This document shows, in pieces, positions 43,371 through 51,586 of a stretch of DNA of 64,000 bases. Positions within the stretch are counted from its first letter, which is position 1. Each line of letters starts with the position of its first letter. Both the position numbers and the translations under genes were made by a program. The stretch is taken from positions 10,248 to 74,247 of the forward strand of contig JBATXM010000150.1 in NCBI GenBank assembly GCA_049673305.1, written 5' to 3'. The notes below the pieces were generated by a model. The model made no database searches and was not told the origin of the DNA. It was given only the letters and a program-made list of their open reading frames with translations. Source of the DNA: GCA-003244245 sp049673305 (GTDB taxonomy: Bacteria > Actinomycetota > Actinomycetes > Mycobacteriales > Pseudonocardiaceae).

Positions 43371-44605
43371 AGGGCAACGCCCAGCAGGGCATCCACCGCA
43401 GCGCGCAGCTGGATGGGCGCGTCGAGGTCACGGCCGCAGCCACCGAGAGTCTCGGTGGCCCACGCGTCGACCGTGGCCAACGCGCCGGGGGTGTCCAGAT
43501 CGTCGGCCAGGTGTGCCCGCAGCCGGCTGAGGGTGTCCCCCGCTGGCACCCCGGTGGGCAGCGCGACGGCGTGGCGCCAGCGGTCCAGCCGGAGCACCGC
43601 CGTCTCAAGCATCTCGGTGGTCCAGGTCCGGTCAGTGCGGTAGTGCCCGGAGAGCAACGCCAGCCGCAGCGCCATCGGGCACACCTGATCAGCGCGCAGC
43701 CGTGAGACGAAGACCAGGTTGCCCTTCGACTTGGACATCTTCTCGCCGTTCAGGAAGATCATCCCGGTGTGCACGTAGTGCCGGGCCATCGGGTACTCAC
43801 CGGTGAGCGCCTCGGCGTGGGCGGCGGAGAACTCGTGGTGCGGGAAGATCAGGTCGGAGCCGCCGCCCTGCACGTCGAAGCCGGTGCCCAACCGGTTGAG
43901 TCCGATCGCGCAGCATTCCACATGCCAACCAGGACGCCCCGGACCCAGCTCGGAGTCCCAGGACGGCTCGCCCTCCCGGGCGGTGCGCCACATCAGGGCG
44001 TCCAGCGGGTGCCGTTTACCGGGGCGCTGCGGGTCGCCACCGCGCTCGGCGGAGAGCCGGGCCATGGTGTCGCGGTCGTAACCCGACTCGGATCCGAAGT
44101 GCGCGGCGGCCCGGTGGTCGAAGTAGACGTCCGGGTGCTCGGGGTCCTCGGCCCGGTAAGCCGCGCCGAGGGCGAGCAGCTTGCCGACCACCGCGACGAT
44201 CTCGCCGATCGCTTCGATAGCCCCCACGAAGTCCCGAGGGGGCAGCACCCGCAGTGACTCCATGTCTTCCCGGAACAGCGCGGTCTCGCGCATCCCGAGC
44301 ACCACCCAGTCGTCCTGGTCGCGGAGCGCCCGCTCCAGCAGCGGATCGTCGACGTCGGTGACGTTCTGCACATAGTGCACCTCATGCCCGGAGTCGAGCC
44401 AGTACCGGTGCACCAAGTCGAAGGCCAGGTAGGTGGCCGCATGCCCGAGGTGGGTGGCATCGTAAGGAGTGATCCCACAGACGTACATCCGCGCGGTGGA
44501 CCCGGGCGCGGTCGGCCGGACCTGGCGCGCGGCGGTGTCGTACAGCCGCAGCGCTGGGCCCTGGCCGGGGAGCGCTGGCACCGGCGGCGCTGTCCAGGGC
44601 TGCAT
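43367..44605 (-). CDS. mshC: Cysteine:glucosaminyl inositol ligase (mycothiol synthesis)
   Basis: 412 aa CysRS-like enzyme. MYVCGITPYDATHLGHAATYL has the HIGH-like motif and zinc Cys. KMSKSKGN lies near residue 290. CGITPYDATHLGHA and the long insertion separate it from cysteinyl-tRNA synthetase, which would have the C-terminal anticodon domain missing here. It joins Cys to GlcN-Ins in mycothiol synthesis. Confidence 0.95.
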   Translation of the reverse strand: MQPWTAPPVPALPGQGPALRLYDTAARQVRPTAPGSTARMYVCGITPYDATHLGHAATYLAFDLVHRYWLDSGHEVHYVQNVTDVDDPLLERALRDQDDWVVLGMRETALFREDMESLRVLPPRDFVGAIEAIGEIVAVVGKLLALGAAYRAEDPEHPDVYFDHRAAAHFGSESGYDRDTMARLSAERGGDPQRPGKRHPLDALMWRTAREGEPSWDSELGPGRPGWHVECCAIGLNRLGTGFDVQGGGSDLIFPHHEFSAAHAEALTGEYPMARHYVHTGMIFLNGEKMSKSKGNLVFVSRLRADQVCPMALRLALLSGHYRTDRTWTTEMLETAVLRLDRWRHAVALPTGVPAGDTLSRLRAHLADDLDTPGALATVDAWATETLGGCGRDLDAPIQLRAAVDALLGVAL

Positions 44606-44645
44606 GGCGTCGAGCCTACGTCACTCCATGAGGTTGGCTGGGGTA

Positions 44646-46601
44646 TTAAACAGGGCGTCGGCGGTGCCGGAGGTAGTCGCCCACCACCGCGGCGCCCAAC
44701 CCGTCCACCCCAGGGTCAAGGACCCGCCCACCGCAGCGCCGGGCCAGGGCGTGCACGAATCCCGCGAGCCGGGGATCGTGGCCCAACATCACGATGCTCA
44801 CCGCCGTGCCGTTGCGGGCCAGCGCGTCCATCTCGCGCACGGCCAGAGCCAGCGTCTGGGGATGCGGCGGGTAGCTGAAGACCGCCTCCCCGCTGGGTTC
44901 CAGGTGCGCGGTGGGCTCCCCATCGGTGACCACCAGCAGGACCTGCGCGGCGTCTGGATAGCGACGCAGGTGTCGCCCCGCCAGCAGCAGCGCGTGGTGC
45001 AGGTTGGTGCCCTGCTCCCACACCCCGGCCAGCCCGGTGAGTTCCGCGATGCCCACCCGCTGGGCGTGCCGCCCGAAGGTGATCAGCTCCAGCGCGTCGG
45101 AACGGAACCGGGTTGCGACCAGATGGTGCAGCGCCAGCGCGGTGCGCTTCATCGGCACCCAGTGCCCGTCCTGCACCATCGACCACGAGGTGTCCACGCA
45201 CAACGCCACCGCAGCCCGCGCGCGCTGTTCGGTGTCCACCACCTCGACGTCCTCGACGGTCAGCAGCGGGCCCTCGCTGGCGGCACGACGCAGCACAGCG
45301 TTGCGCACGGTGCGGGGGACGTCCCATGGTTCGGAGTCACCGAACTCCCAGGCCCGCGTGCCCCCGCTGGGTTCCCCGGCAGCTCCGGCCCGACGCAGCT
45401 CGCGCGCACCGCGCCGGGCGCGCAGCGCGTCGGCCACCTCGGACAGCGCTTGGGAGCCGAGCCGGCGCATCGCTGTGGGCGACAGCCGCAGTGACCCGTC
45501 CGGGCCGCGCTCGAAGAAACCGTGGCGATCCAGCTCACGCTCCAGCTCAGCCAGCCGGCGAGCGTCGACGCGAGCCTCCTCCCCCAACTGGCGGGCCAGC
45601 GCGTCGAGGTCGAGGTCCTCGGCGCGGGCCCCGGAATAGGACTGGGCGAGCTGCTCGGCCAACGCGTCCAGTTCCGCGAGGTCAGCCATCGCCTGCGCGC
45701 CCTCGCTTAAGCCCAGCGGGTCTGCGCCATCGAACCGCTCGGATCCCTGCCAGTCCTCACCGGGGCGCAGCGCGTGGAGCTGGTTGTCCAGCGCCGTGAG
45801 TTGCTGGGCCAACCGGGGGTCTCCAAAGGCCTGCTGGGTGAGCTGGGCCAGCTCGGCGCGCTGCTGGGAACTCATTGAGTTGATCATCCGCTGCGCTGCG
45901 GCGGCTCGGGCGGCCAGCGCGTCGATCAGCTCATCGACGGTGCGCGGGTGCTCGGGGAAGAACTCGCCGTGCTGGCGGATGAACTGCTCAAACCGTTGCG
46001 GGGTGTCGGGGGCCCGGCGGGCGCGGGCGGCGAGCAGGTCGTTGAGGTCCGCCAGCATCCGCCGAATCCGCTCGACGTCCTCGGGTGAGGTGGACCGCAA
46101 CGCCTGCTTGATCCCTTCGAAGCGCTGCTCGAGCAGTTGCTGGCCGAGCAGGTCGCGGATCTGCTGGTAGGCCTGCGCGGCCTCGGTGGAGCGCCAGTCG
46201 TAGCTGGCGAGCTCGGTGACGGCACGGGCTGTGTCCGGGGGTAGCGCGTCGAGCCGGGCCTCGCGGAACCGGGCGTCGTCGTCGGGGTCGGGGAACAACG
46301 CCCGCCGTTCCGCGGTGAGGGCTTGCTCCAGCAGCTCGCGGACCTGCTGCAGAGTGCCGTCGAGCCGGTGGCGGCGGGTGATCTCGGCGCGGCGCTGCCA
46401 GATCCGGCGGGCCAGCTCGTCCATCCCCCGGGTGCCGGGCATGCCGCGGCGCAGCAGCTCCCGCATCGCCGCTCGGGGCGACGCCCCGTCCATCACGTCC
46501 CGGCCGATCAGCTCCAGCGCCGAGGACAAATCGGTCGGGGCCGCCAGTGGGTCCGGGCCGCCCTCCCAGGGCCCGTAGCTGTACCGGCGGGCCGACGTCA
46601 T
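44646..46601 (-). CDS. VWA domain protein of a MoxR-like chelatase pair (Rv0959-like)
   Basis: 651 aa. A long helical N-terminal part (residues 1-440, rich in Arg/Glu/Ala) is followed by a VWA domain with MIDAS DTSWSM and VVTDGEPTAHL. It overlaps the AAA+ gene by ATGA. Such pairs act as ATP-driven metal insertase or remodelling machines; M. tuberculosis has a similar pair, but its substrate is unknown. Confidence 0.88.
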   Translation of the reverse strand: MTSARRYSYGPWEGGPDPLAAPTDLSSALELIGRDVMDGASPRAAMRELLRRGMPGTRGMDELARRIWQRRAEITRRHRLDGTLQQVRELLEQALTAERRALFPDPDDDARFREARLDALPPDTARAVTELASYDWRSTEAAQAYQQIRDLLGQQLLEQRFEGIKQALRSTSPEDVERIRRMLADLNDLLAARARRAPDTPQRFEQFIRQHGEFFPEHPRTVDELIDALAARAAAAQRMINSMSSQQRAELAQLTQQAFGDPRLAQQLTALDNQLHALRPGEDWQGSERFDGADPLGLSEGAQAMADLAELDALAEQLAQSYSGARAEDLDLDALARQLGEEARVDARRLAELERELDRHGFFERGPDGSLRLSPTAMRRLGSQALSEVADALRARRGARELRRAGAAGEPSGGTRAWEFGDSEPWDVPRTVRNAVLRRAASEGPLLTVEDVEVVDTEQRARAAVALCVDTSWSMVQDGHWVPMKRTALALHHLVATRFRSDALELITFGRHAQRVGIAELTGLAGVWEQGTNLHHALLLAGRHLRRYPDAAQVLLVVTDGEPTAHLEPSGEAVFSYPPHPQTLALAVREMDALARNGTAVSIVMLGHDPRLAGFVHALARRCGGRVLDPGVDGLGAAVVGDYLRHRRRPV

Positions 46602-48052
46602 GGCCTGGATCCGTACACCGTGCGGCCGTCCTCGACGTCCTTGCCCAGCTTGCGGGTGAGATACAGCGACTCCAACGCGAACTCGACAGCGGCGGCGATC
46701 GGGCCCGGCGGGCCATCGGGCGCGGCACCGAGCCGGGTGGCGACCTCGTGCAGCACCGGCAGCTCCGGCAGCGCGGCCAGCACCTCGCCAGCCGACACTC
46801 CCTCACCGGTGGCCACCCGGTGGCCATCAGTGACCGCCGCGACCAGCGGGGTGAGGTTCACTCCGCGCAGCCGAGCCCGGGCGGTGTCGGCCACCGCGCG
46901 GCGCAGCAGGTGGGTCAGCACCTCGCCCTGCTCGTCCCTTTCGGCAGAGGGTGTGTCATAGCCGGATTCGAACTCTAGCTTGCCGCGCAGCACCGCCGGC
47001 ACCGCCTCCAGGTCGATGGGGCGGGCCACCGCGTGGTCCTCACCGGTCAACGCGGAGCGGCGCAACGCGGCGGCGGCGATGGTCTGGGCGCCGGCCACCG
47101 CGAACCGCGCCGACACCCCGGAGCGCTGGTCGATCGCCGCGCTGGCGCGCAGGTGCCGGGAGAACCGGGCCAGCACCTCCAGCAGCGGCTCGCCGACCTC
47201 GGCGCCGATGCCGCCCAGATCCGCCTCCTGAGCGACCAGCGCCACCTCGGCGGCCATCTCCCGGGGATAGTGGGTGCGGATCTCCGCACCGAAACGGTCT
47301 TTGAGCGGGGTGATGATCCGGCCCCGGTTGGTGTAGTCCTCCGGGTTGGCACTGGCCACCAGCAGCACGTCCAGGGGCAACCGCAGGGTGTAGCCGCGGA
47401 CCTGGATGTCGCGCTCCTCCATCACGTTGAGCAGCGAGACCTGGATCCGCTCAGCCAGGTCGGGCAACTCGTTGATCGCGATGATGCCGCGGTGCGCGCG
47501 GGGCACCAGCCCGAAGTGAATTGTCTCCGGGTCACCCAGGCTGCGACCCTGCGCGACCTTCACCGGGTCGACGTCACCAATCAGGTCACCGACGCTGGTG
47601 TCGGGAGTGGCGAGCTTCTCGGTGTAGCGCAGCGAGCGGTGCAGCCAGGCCACTGGCAGGTCCTCGCCAAGCTCGGCGGCGCGGCGCACCGAGCCCGGGG
47701 TGATCGGCCGGTAGGGATGCTCGGCCAGCTCAGCGCCCTCGATCACCGGCGTCCACTCATCAAGTAGTCCCACCAGCGTGCGCAGCAGCCGGGTCTTGCC
47801 CTGGCCGCGCTCCCCCAGCAACACCACATCGTGCCCGGCCAACAAGGCCCGTTCCAACTGCGGCAACACAGTGTCGCCAAACCCAATGATGCCCGGCCAC
47901 GGATCACGACCGCTCCGCAACGCATCAAGCAGGTTCGCCCGCACCTCACCCTTGACGTCACGGTGCACATGCCCACAGGCGCGCAACGCGCCCAGGGTGC
48001 ACGGCAGGTCAGCCGGAGGCTCCAGGGACCCACGCACAGCGATGACGGCCAC
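46598..48052 (-). CDS. AAA+ ATPase, magnesium chelatase subunit I/MoxR-like (Rv0958-like)
   Basis: 484 aa. Walker A LLGERGQGKTRLLRTL; Walker B and sensor region RGIIAINELPDLAERIQVSLLNVMEERDIQVRGY; VLLVASANPEDYTNRGRIITPLKDRF. The long C-terminal helical part differs from BchI. It works with the VWA gene downstream. It lies 44 nt after the Gly/Pro-rich gene and may be transcribed with it. Confidence 0.9.
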   Translation of the reverse strand: MAVIAVRGSLEPPADLPCTLGALRACGHVHRDVKGEVRANLLDALRSGRDPWPGIIGFGDTVLPQLERALLAGHDVVLLGERGQGKTRLLRTLVGLLDEWTPVIEGAELAEHPYRPITPGSVRRAAELGEDLPVAWLHRSLRYTEKLATPDTSVGDLIGDVDPVKVAQGRSLGDPETIHFGLVPRAHRGIIAINELPDLAERIQVSLLNVMEERDIQVRGYTLRLPLDVLLVASANPEDYTNRGRIITPLKDRFGAEIRTHYPREMAAEVALVAQEADLGGIGAEVGEPLLEVLARFSRHLRASAAIDQRSGVSARFAVAGAQTIAAAALRRSALTGEDHAVARPIDLEAVPAVLRGKLEFESGYDTPSAERDEQGEVLTHLLRRAVADTARARLRGVNLTPLVAAVTDGHRVATGEGVSAGEVLAALPELPVLHEVATRLGAAPDGPPGPIAAAVEFALESLYLTRKLGKDVEDGRTVYGSRP

Positions 48053-48096
48053 AACTCCACGCTACGCACGCCCGCCCCGGCCAGCATCCAGTGTGC

Positions 48097-48462
48097 TTAG
48101 GACCCATTGCTTCCCGCGCCGCCCGCACCCCCGGCACCCCCGTTACCGCCACTCCCGTCGGGCTGGCCGGGCTGACCCGGTTGGCCGGGCTGACCGGCTC
48201 CGCCGGACCCACCTGGCTGACCAGACCCACCGGGCTCACCAGGCCCGCCAGGTTGACTGGGCTGACTAGGTTGACTGGTCTCACTAGGTTGACTGGGCTG
48301 ATTGGATTGGCTCGGCGGGTTTTGCTGCGGGCTCGGCGGGTAGCCAGATTGGCTTTGGCACGCTGCGCAGACCGCGATGACAGCCAGGGCAGTGGTGATT
48401 ACCGCAGTGACTCCCTCCATCCGCTGCTGATTCATCGTGGGAGTTTGTTTCGTAGTGTGCAT
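48097..48462 (-). CDS. Gly/Pro/Ser-rich exported or lipid-anchored small protein
   Basis: 121 aa from ATG 48462 (ATG 48435 is also possible). A hydrophobic segment (residues 17-34, VTAVITTALAVIAVCAAC) ends in two Cys, a weak lipobox-like sequence. The rest is low complexity: QPSQPSETSQPSQPSQ, then GGPGEPGGSGQPGG, ending GGNGGAGGAGGAGSNGS. The end is close in style to the two PGRS-like proteins upstream. No known family. It lies just upstream of the AAA+/VWA pair. Confidence 0.6.
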   Translation of the reverse strand: MHTTKQTPTMNQQRMEGVTAVITTALAVIAVCAACQSQSGYPPSPQQNPPSQSNQPSQPSETSQPSQPSQPGGPGEPGGSGQPGGSGGAGQPGQPGQPGQPDGSGGNGGAGGAGGAGSNGS

Positions 48463-48561
48463 GGTGACGTACCGTCTCCCTACGGGTCTAGCGGCGTTAG
48501 CCACCGCGCGGCTGTTGCGGCGCGGGCTCGACTGTTCGTTTCTTTTGGTAAGGCACGCTTG

Positions 48562-48623
48562 GTGATGTAAGCGTTACCACTCGTGAGTGCGTTGCCTGTT
48601 TTGTCGTGGCGGGGTGACGTGGT
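48562..48623. repeat. Conserved block downstream of first PGRS-like gene
   Basis: This sequence (GTGATGTAAGCGTTACCACT, then CGTGAGTGCGTTGCC and GGCGGGGTGACGTGGT) clearly matches 49960-50020. Both copies lie just 3' of a PGRS-like gene and end in a terminator hairpin. They show that the two units arose by tandem duplication including their 3' flanks. Confidence 0.7.
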
Positions 48624-48658
48624 AAGGAAGGGACCATATCCGGGCCCTTCCTCACCAC
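48619..48658 (-). terminator. Hairpin downstream of first PGRS-like gene
   Basis: GTGGTAAGGAAGGG (48619-48632) pairs with CCCTTCCTCACCAC (48645-48658), 13 of 14 bp. It lies about 54 nt after the gene's stop and has no T-run. It corresponds in position to the hairpin at 50016-50055. Confidence 0.7.
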
Positions 48659-48711
48659 GCTTGCTGCTTTTCTTTCAACCCAGGACTCCGGCCCGGTGCC
48701 CGGGAACCACT

Positions 48712-49608
48712 TTAGCCGCCGATACCGCCGCCACCACCCGCTCCGCCGGTGCCACCGGTGCCACCAGCGCCATTGGGGCCAGCGACACCGCCAGAGCCAC
48801 CGGCCCCGCCAGCCTGACCGGGCGTGCCGTTACCGAGCAATCCGGAGCCGCCGGGGCCGCCTGTGCCACCAGTACCACCAGTGCCACCCTGACCACCGAT
48901 GCCGCTGGTGCCGGTGCCACCGTTGCCACCGGTGCCGCCATTGCCACCAGGGCCGCCGTTACCGCCCGTTTTGTTGACGCTGGTGCCGCCGGCGCCACCG
49001 TTACCCCCATTGCCACCGTTGCCGCCCTGACCACCGACGAAGCCATTGCCACCGACAGCGCCCTTTCCACCGTTACCACCAGCGCCGCCCGTCCCACCGT
49101 TGCCGTTGGTGCTGTTGCCACCGACGCCACCATTGGCACCGTTACCACCGTGACCACCAACGAAGCCACTTCCACCGACAGCACCGTTACCACCGTTGCC
49201 ACCAGCGCCGCCCGTCCCACCGTTCATGTTGACGCTGTTGCCACCACTGCCACCGATGTTGCCGGCCCCACCGTTGCCACCGTGGCCACCGATGAAGCCA
49301 TTACCACCGACAGCACCGTTACCACCGTTGCCACCAGCGCCACCGGTGGCGCCGACGAAGTTCGTACCATTGCCGCCGGGACCGCCGGGACCGCCGGGAC
49401 CGCCGTCGCCACCCCTGGCGCCGGTGCAGCCGCTGGTATGGCATGAGGATCCTGGGGTTCCGTTGCCACCTGGGCCACCTGCGCCACCCGGGGTGGGTGG
49501 GCCTGCGGCGGCGAATGCGGTACCACCGGCGGCGAGCACCAAGCCGGTCGCCAGGACGGCGGAGGAGGCGAAAACGCTGAGCCGCCGCCGCATGATGTTG
49601 CGATCCAT
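48712..49608 (-). CDS. Secreted glycine-rich PGRS-like protein 1
   Basis: 298 aa. ATG 49608 lies behind ACGGAGGTTTTTC. A Sec signal peptide (MDRNIMRRRLSVFASSAVLA, hydrophobic to about residue 28, cleavage near AFA-AAG) is followed by more than 230 residues of GGxGGxGG repeats with Asn, Ala and Thr (GGNGGNGAVGGNGFIGGHGG units). One Cys pair lies near the start of the repeat. The repeats resemble mycobacterial PE_PGRS domains, yet there is no PE domain. Location is expected to be extracellular or wall. The function is unknown. It is a paralogue of the next gene. Confidence 0.85.
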   Translation of the reverse strand: MDRNIMRRRLSVFASSAVLATGLVLAAGGTAFAAAGPPTPGGAGGPGGNGTPGSSCHTSGCTGARGGDGGPGGPGGPGGNGTNFVGATGGAGGNGGNGAVGGNGFIGGHGGNGGAGNIGGSGGNSVNMNGGTGGAGGNGGNGAVGGSGFVGGHGGNGANGGVGGNSTNGNGGTGGAGGNGGKGAVGGNGFVGGQGGNGGNGGNGGAGGTSVNKTGGNGGPGGNGGTGGNGGTGTSGIGGQGGTGGTGGTGGPGGSGLLGNGTPGQAGGAGGSGGVAGPNGAGGTGGTGGAGGGGGIGG

Positions 49609-49911
49609 GAAAAACCTCCGTAATAGTGACCTAATTTGTCACATCGAGCTGCGGGCCCAGGTCTCACACCGATCACGAAAACCGTTCTGACCGCACTGCA
49701 CCTGTCAGGACCCTCGGCCGGGCGATATAAGCCCGTCACGATGACAATCGCGATATCAGTCGTGGCGTAACCAGATCGAGGCGATACCATTCGAATGGCC
49801 TAGCATGACTCCGGACGAGTCACGGTTTGCATACTGCCCGTTCGACAGCTATGAACTATGACCACTTACTGAACACGAGTACTCACACAAGGAATTATGG
49901 CAAATCGCAGA
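49609..49911. other. Promoter region of PGRS-like gene 1
   Basis: About 300 bp of lower GC than its surroundings, without a gene. It contains the RBS of PGRS-like gene 1 and, at 49787-49798, the palindrome CCATTCGAATGG. I could not assign -10/-35 boxes. Confidence 0.45.
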
Positions 49912-49948
49912 CGACACCAAAAGGCCGCCGGGCACCCTTTTGGTGTCG
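49912..49948. terminator. Strong hairpin between the two PGRS-like units
   Basis: CGACACCAAAAGG (49912-49924) pairs perfectly with CCTTTTGGTGTCG (49936-49948), 13 bp with an 11-nt loop. It may insulate the units. It has no equivalent 3' of the first copy, unlike the 50016 hairpin. Confidence 0.6.
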
Positions 49949-49959
49949 AGGCATGCTCA

Positions 49960-50020
49960 GTGATAAAGACGTTGCTATTCGTGAGAGCGTTGCCCATATG
50001 GGCCGCCGGGGTGATGTGGT
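49960..50020. repeat. Conserved block downstream of second PGRS-like gene
   Basis: It matches 48562-48623: GTGATAAAGACGTTGCTATT, then CGTGAGAGCGTTGCC and CCGGGGTGATGTGGT. It sits in the same place, relative to the PGRS-like gene and its terminator, as the first copy. Confidence 0.7.
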
Positions 50021-50055
50021 GCGCAGGAGACCGCGTCCGGGCCCCTGCGCACCAC
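50016..50055 (-). terminator. Hairpin downstream of second PGRS-like gene
   Basis: GTGGTGCGCAGG (50016-50027) pairs perfectly with CCTGCGCACCAC (50044-50055), 12 bp with a 16-nt loop, about 39 nt 3' of the gene. The sequence differs from the 48619 hairpin but the structure is kept, which points to selection on folding. Confidence 0.75.
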
Positions 50056-50093
50056 GTTCGTTGCGTCCCTCAGCTCAGCGCCCGGACACCAGG

Positions 50094-51008
50094 TCAGCCA
50101 CCGTTGCCACCAGTGCCACCGGTGCCACCCCCGCCCCCGACGCCACCAGCGCCACCAGCGGCGGGAGCGCCACCAGAGCCGCCGGCCCCGCCGGCCTGAC
50201 CGGGCGTGCCGCTGCCAAGCAAGCCGGAGCCGCCAGCTGCGCCGCTGCCACCCTTGCCGCCAGTGCCACCGGAGCCGCCGACACCACCGTTGACGGTGCT
50301 GGCGCCGCCGGTGCCGCCGGTGCCACCGTTACCACCGTTGCCACCGCCGCCACCCGTGCCGAGGACGCTGTTGCCACCGACGCCACCGTTACCGCCGCTG
50401 CCACCGGTGCCACCGTTGCCACCGATCACGCCGGTGCCGCCGTTGGCGCCGTTACCACCGGTGCCACCGTTACCGCCCTGACCACCCGTGCCGAAGAGGG
50501 TATTGCCGCCCTTGCCACCGTTGGCGCCATTACCACCGCTGCCGCCCTTGCCACCGTTACCGCCGGGGGTGGTGGTGGCAGCGGCGCCGTTACCACCGAT
50601 GGCGCCGTTGCCACCGTTGCCACCGTTGCCACCGTGGCCGCCGCCAGTCAGGCCGTTGCCGCCGTTGCCGCCGTTGCCGCCGATGGCGCCGATGCCACCG
50701 CTGCCGCCGTTGCGGGTGGTGGAGGTGGTGCCGCCGTTGGCGCCCTTGCCGCCGTTGCCACCGCTGCCACCGCTGCCACCGGCGAAGCCAGTACCCAAGC
50801 TGGGGCCACCGTTGCCGCCGGCGGTGCCGGCGGTGCCGTTGTGGCCGCTGCCACCGGGGCTGGTGCCGGCGGCACCGTTGCTGCCGTTGCTGCCGTTACC
50901 GCCCGGTTGAGCGAAGGCGGTAACCCCGGCGCTCAGCACCAAGCCGGCCGCCAGGACGGCGGAGGAGACGAAAACGCCGAGCCGCCGCCGCATGATGTCG
51001 CGATCCAT
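50094..51008 (-). CDS. Secreted glycine-rich PGRS-like protein 2
   Basis: 304 aa from ATG 51008 behind ACGGAGGTTTTC; the frame stays open to 51086. Signal peptide MDRDIMRRRLGVFVSSAVLA is nearly identical to that of the first protein, with cleavage near AFA-QPG. The mature part is almost wholly GGNGGxGG repeats (NGSNGSNGAAG, GGTGGNGANGG). No Cys. It has no PE domain and no wall-anchor motif. Surface, matrix or antigenic roles can be imagined, but none is shown. Confidence 0.85.
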   Translation of the reverse strand: MDRDIMRRRLGVFVSSAVLAAGLVLSAGVTAFAQPGGNGSNGSNGAAGTSPGGSGHNGTAGTAGGNGGPSLGTGFAGGSGGSGGNGGKGANGGTTSTTRNGGSGGIGAIGGNGGNGGNGLTGGGHGGNGGNGGNGAIGGNGAAATTTPGGNGGKGGSGGNGANGGKGGNTLFGTGGQGGNGGTGGNGANGGTGVIGGNGGTGGSGGNGGVGGNSVLGTGGGGGNGGNGGTGGTGGASTVNGGVGGSGGTGGKGGSGAAGGSGLLGSGTPGQAGGAGGSGGAPAAGGAGGVGGGGGTGGTGGNGG

Positions 51009-51308
51009 GAAAACCTCCGTTATCGTGCCGTGACCCTGTGTCAGATCGATCAGCAAGCCCAGAACCAAGTCGAGGGACTCATTCACTCGATAGAGTGGTT
51101 TGGCCTACTAGCTCAGACATCGGAAACTGGGAGTTCGCGTAACAAGAAGGAAAATTCTATACCCAAATAGACTAATCTATACTCGATTAAGTGAACAATG
51201 ACCACTGTGGGTTGACAAATTGTGACTACTCAACCAAGGCGAACTCCTACGGTGAGTACCCCACCGCCCCACCGGGTCGCGCAATGACCACAGCGGCGTC
51301 GACGGCGC
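51009..51308. other. Promoter region of PGRS-like gene 2
   Basis: Gene-free and clearly more AT-rich than the window (for example around 51140-51240, AATTCTATACCCAAATAGAC). It should hold the promoter of PGRS-like gene 2. No repeats were noticed. Confidence 0.4.
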
Positions 51309-51492
51309 CAGTGGGGCGCCAGCACGCTTAGCGAGAAGGCTGGCCCAGGAAACTCCACAGCACGGTAGGTGGCAGCAGCGACCAGCCAAGTCGATGCGGC
51401 CATGGGTGCAGCAACGGCAGCGCCGCCGGATCGGTGGGCAGCCCCGCTGGCCCCGCTCAGGCCTCGACCTGACCAGCCCTATGGTGCCCACC
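51309..51492 (-). pseudogene. Shrunken duplicate of the SCO1664-like and DUF3090 genes
   Basis: Short blocks match 54.19-55.30 kb in the same order and orientation. GGCGCCAGCACGCTT matches 54192 onward. TGGCCCAGGAAAC-CCACAGCACGGT matches 54408 onward. GGCA(C/G)CAGCGACCAGCCA matches 54757 onward. About 60 bp from CAACGGCAGCGCCGCCGGAT match 54964-55030. CCAGCCC(C/T)ATGGTGCCCACC matches 55285 onward. The pieces between are lost. It is therefore a copy of two adjacent genes reduced to under 200 bp, with no coding capacity. Confidence 0.75.
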
Positions 51493-51586
51493 GTGTCGGA
51501 GTGCTAGAAGAACTGGGATCGGACTCGTCACGTTCTCAATGGGCTCGCGATACACCTGGCACGACTGCCGGTGCGGATCATCCTGC

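Noticed and set aside
49787..49798. CCATTCGAATGG as a third REP-like copy
   Set aside because: It lacks the GGAGCC centre, the outer bases and the paired palindrome; probably chance.
48712..51008. CRISPR-like array
   Set aside because: The periodic signal comes from Gly codon repeats in frame; there are no constant repeats with unique spacers and no cas genes.
48583..51170. Long plus-strand open frames rich in Ala/Thr or Pro opposite the glycine-rich genes
   Set aside because: They are the reverse complement of GGC/GGN repeats, have no RBS or domains, and the minus strand has signal peptides and SD sites.
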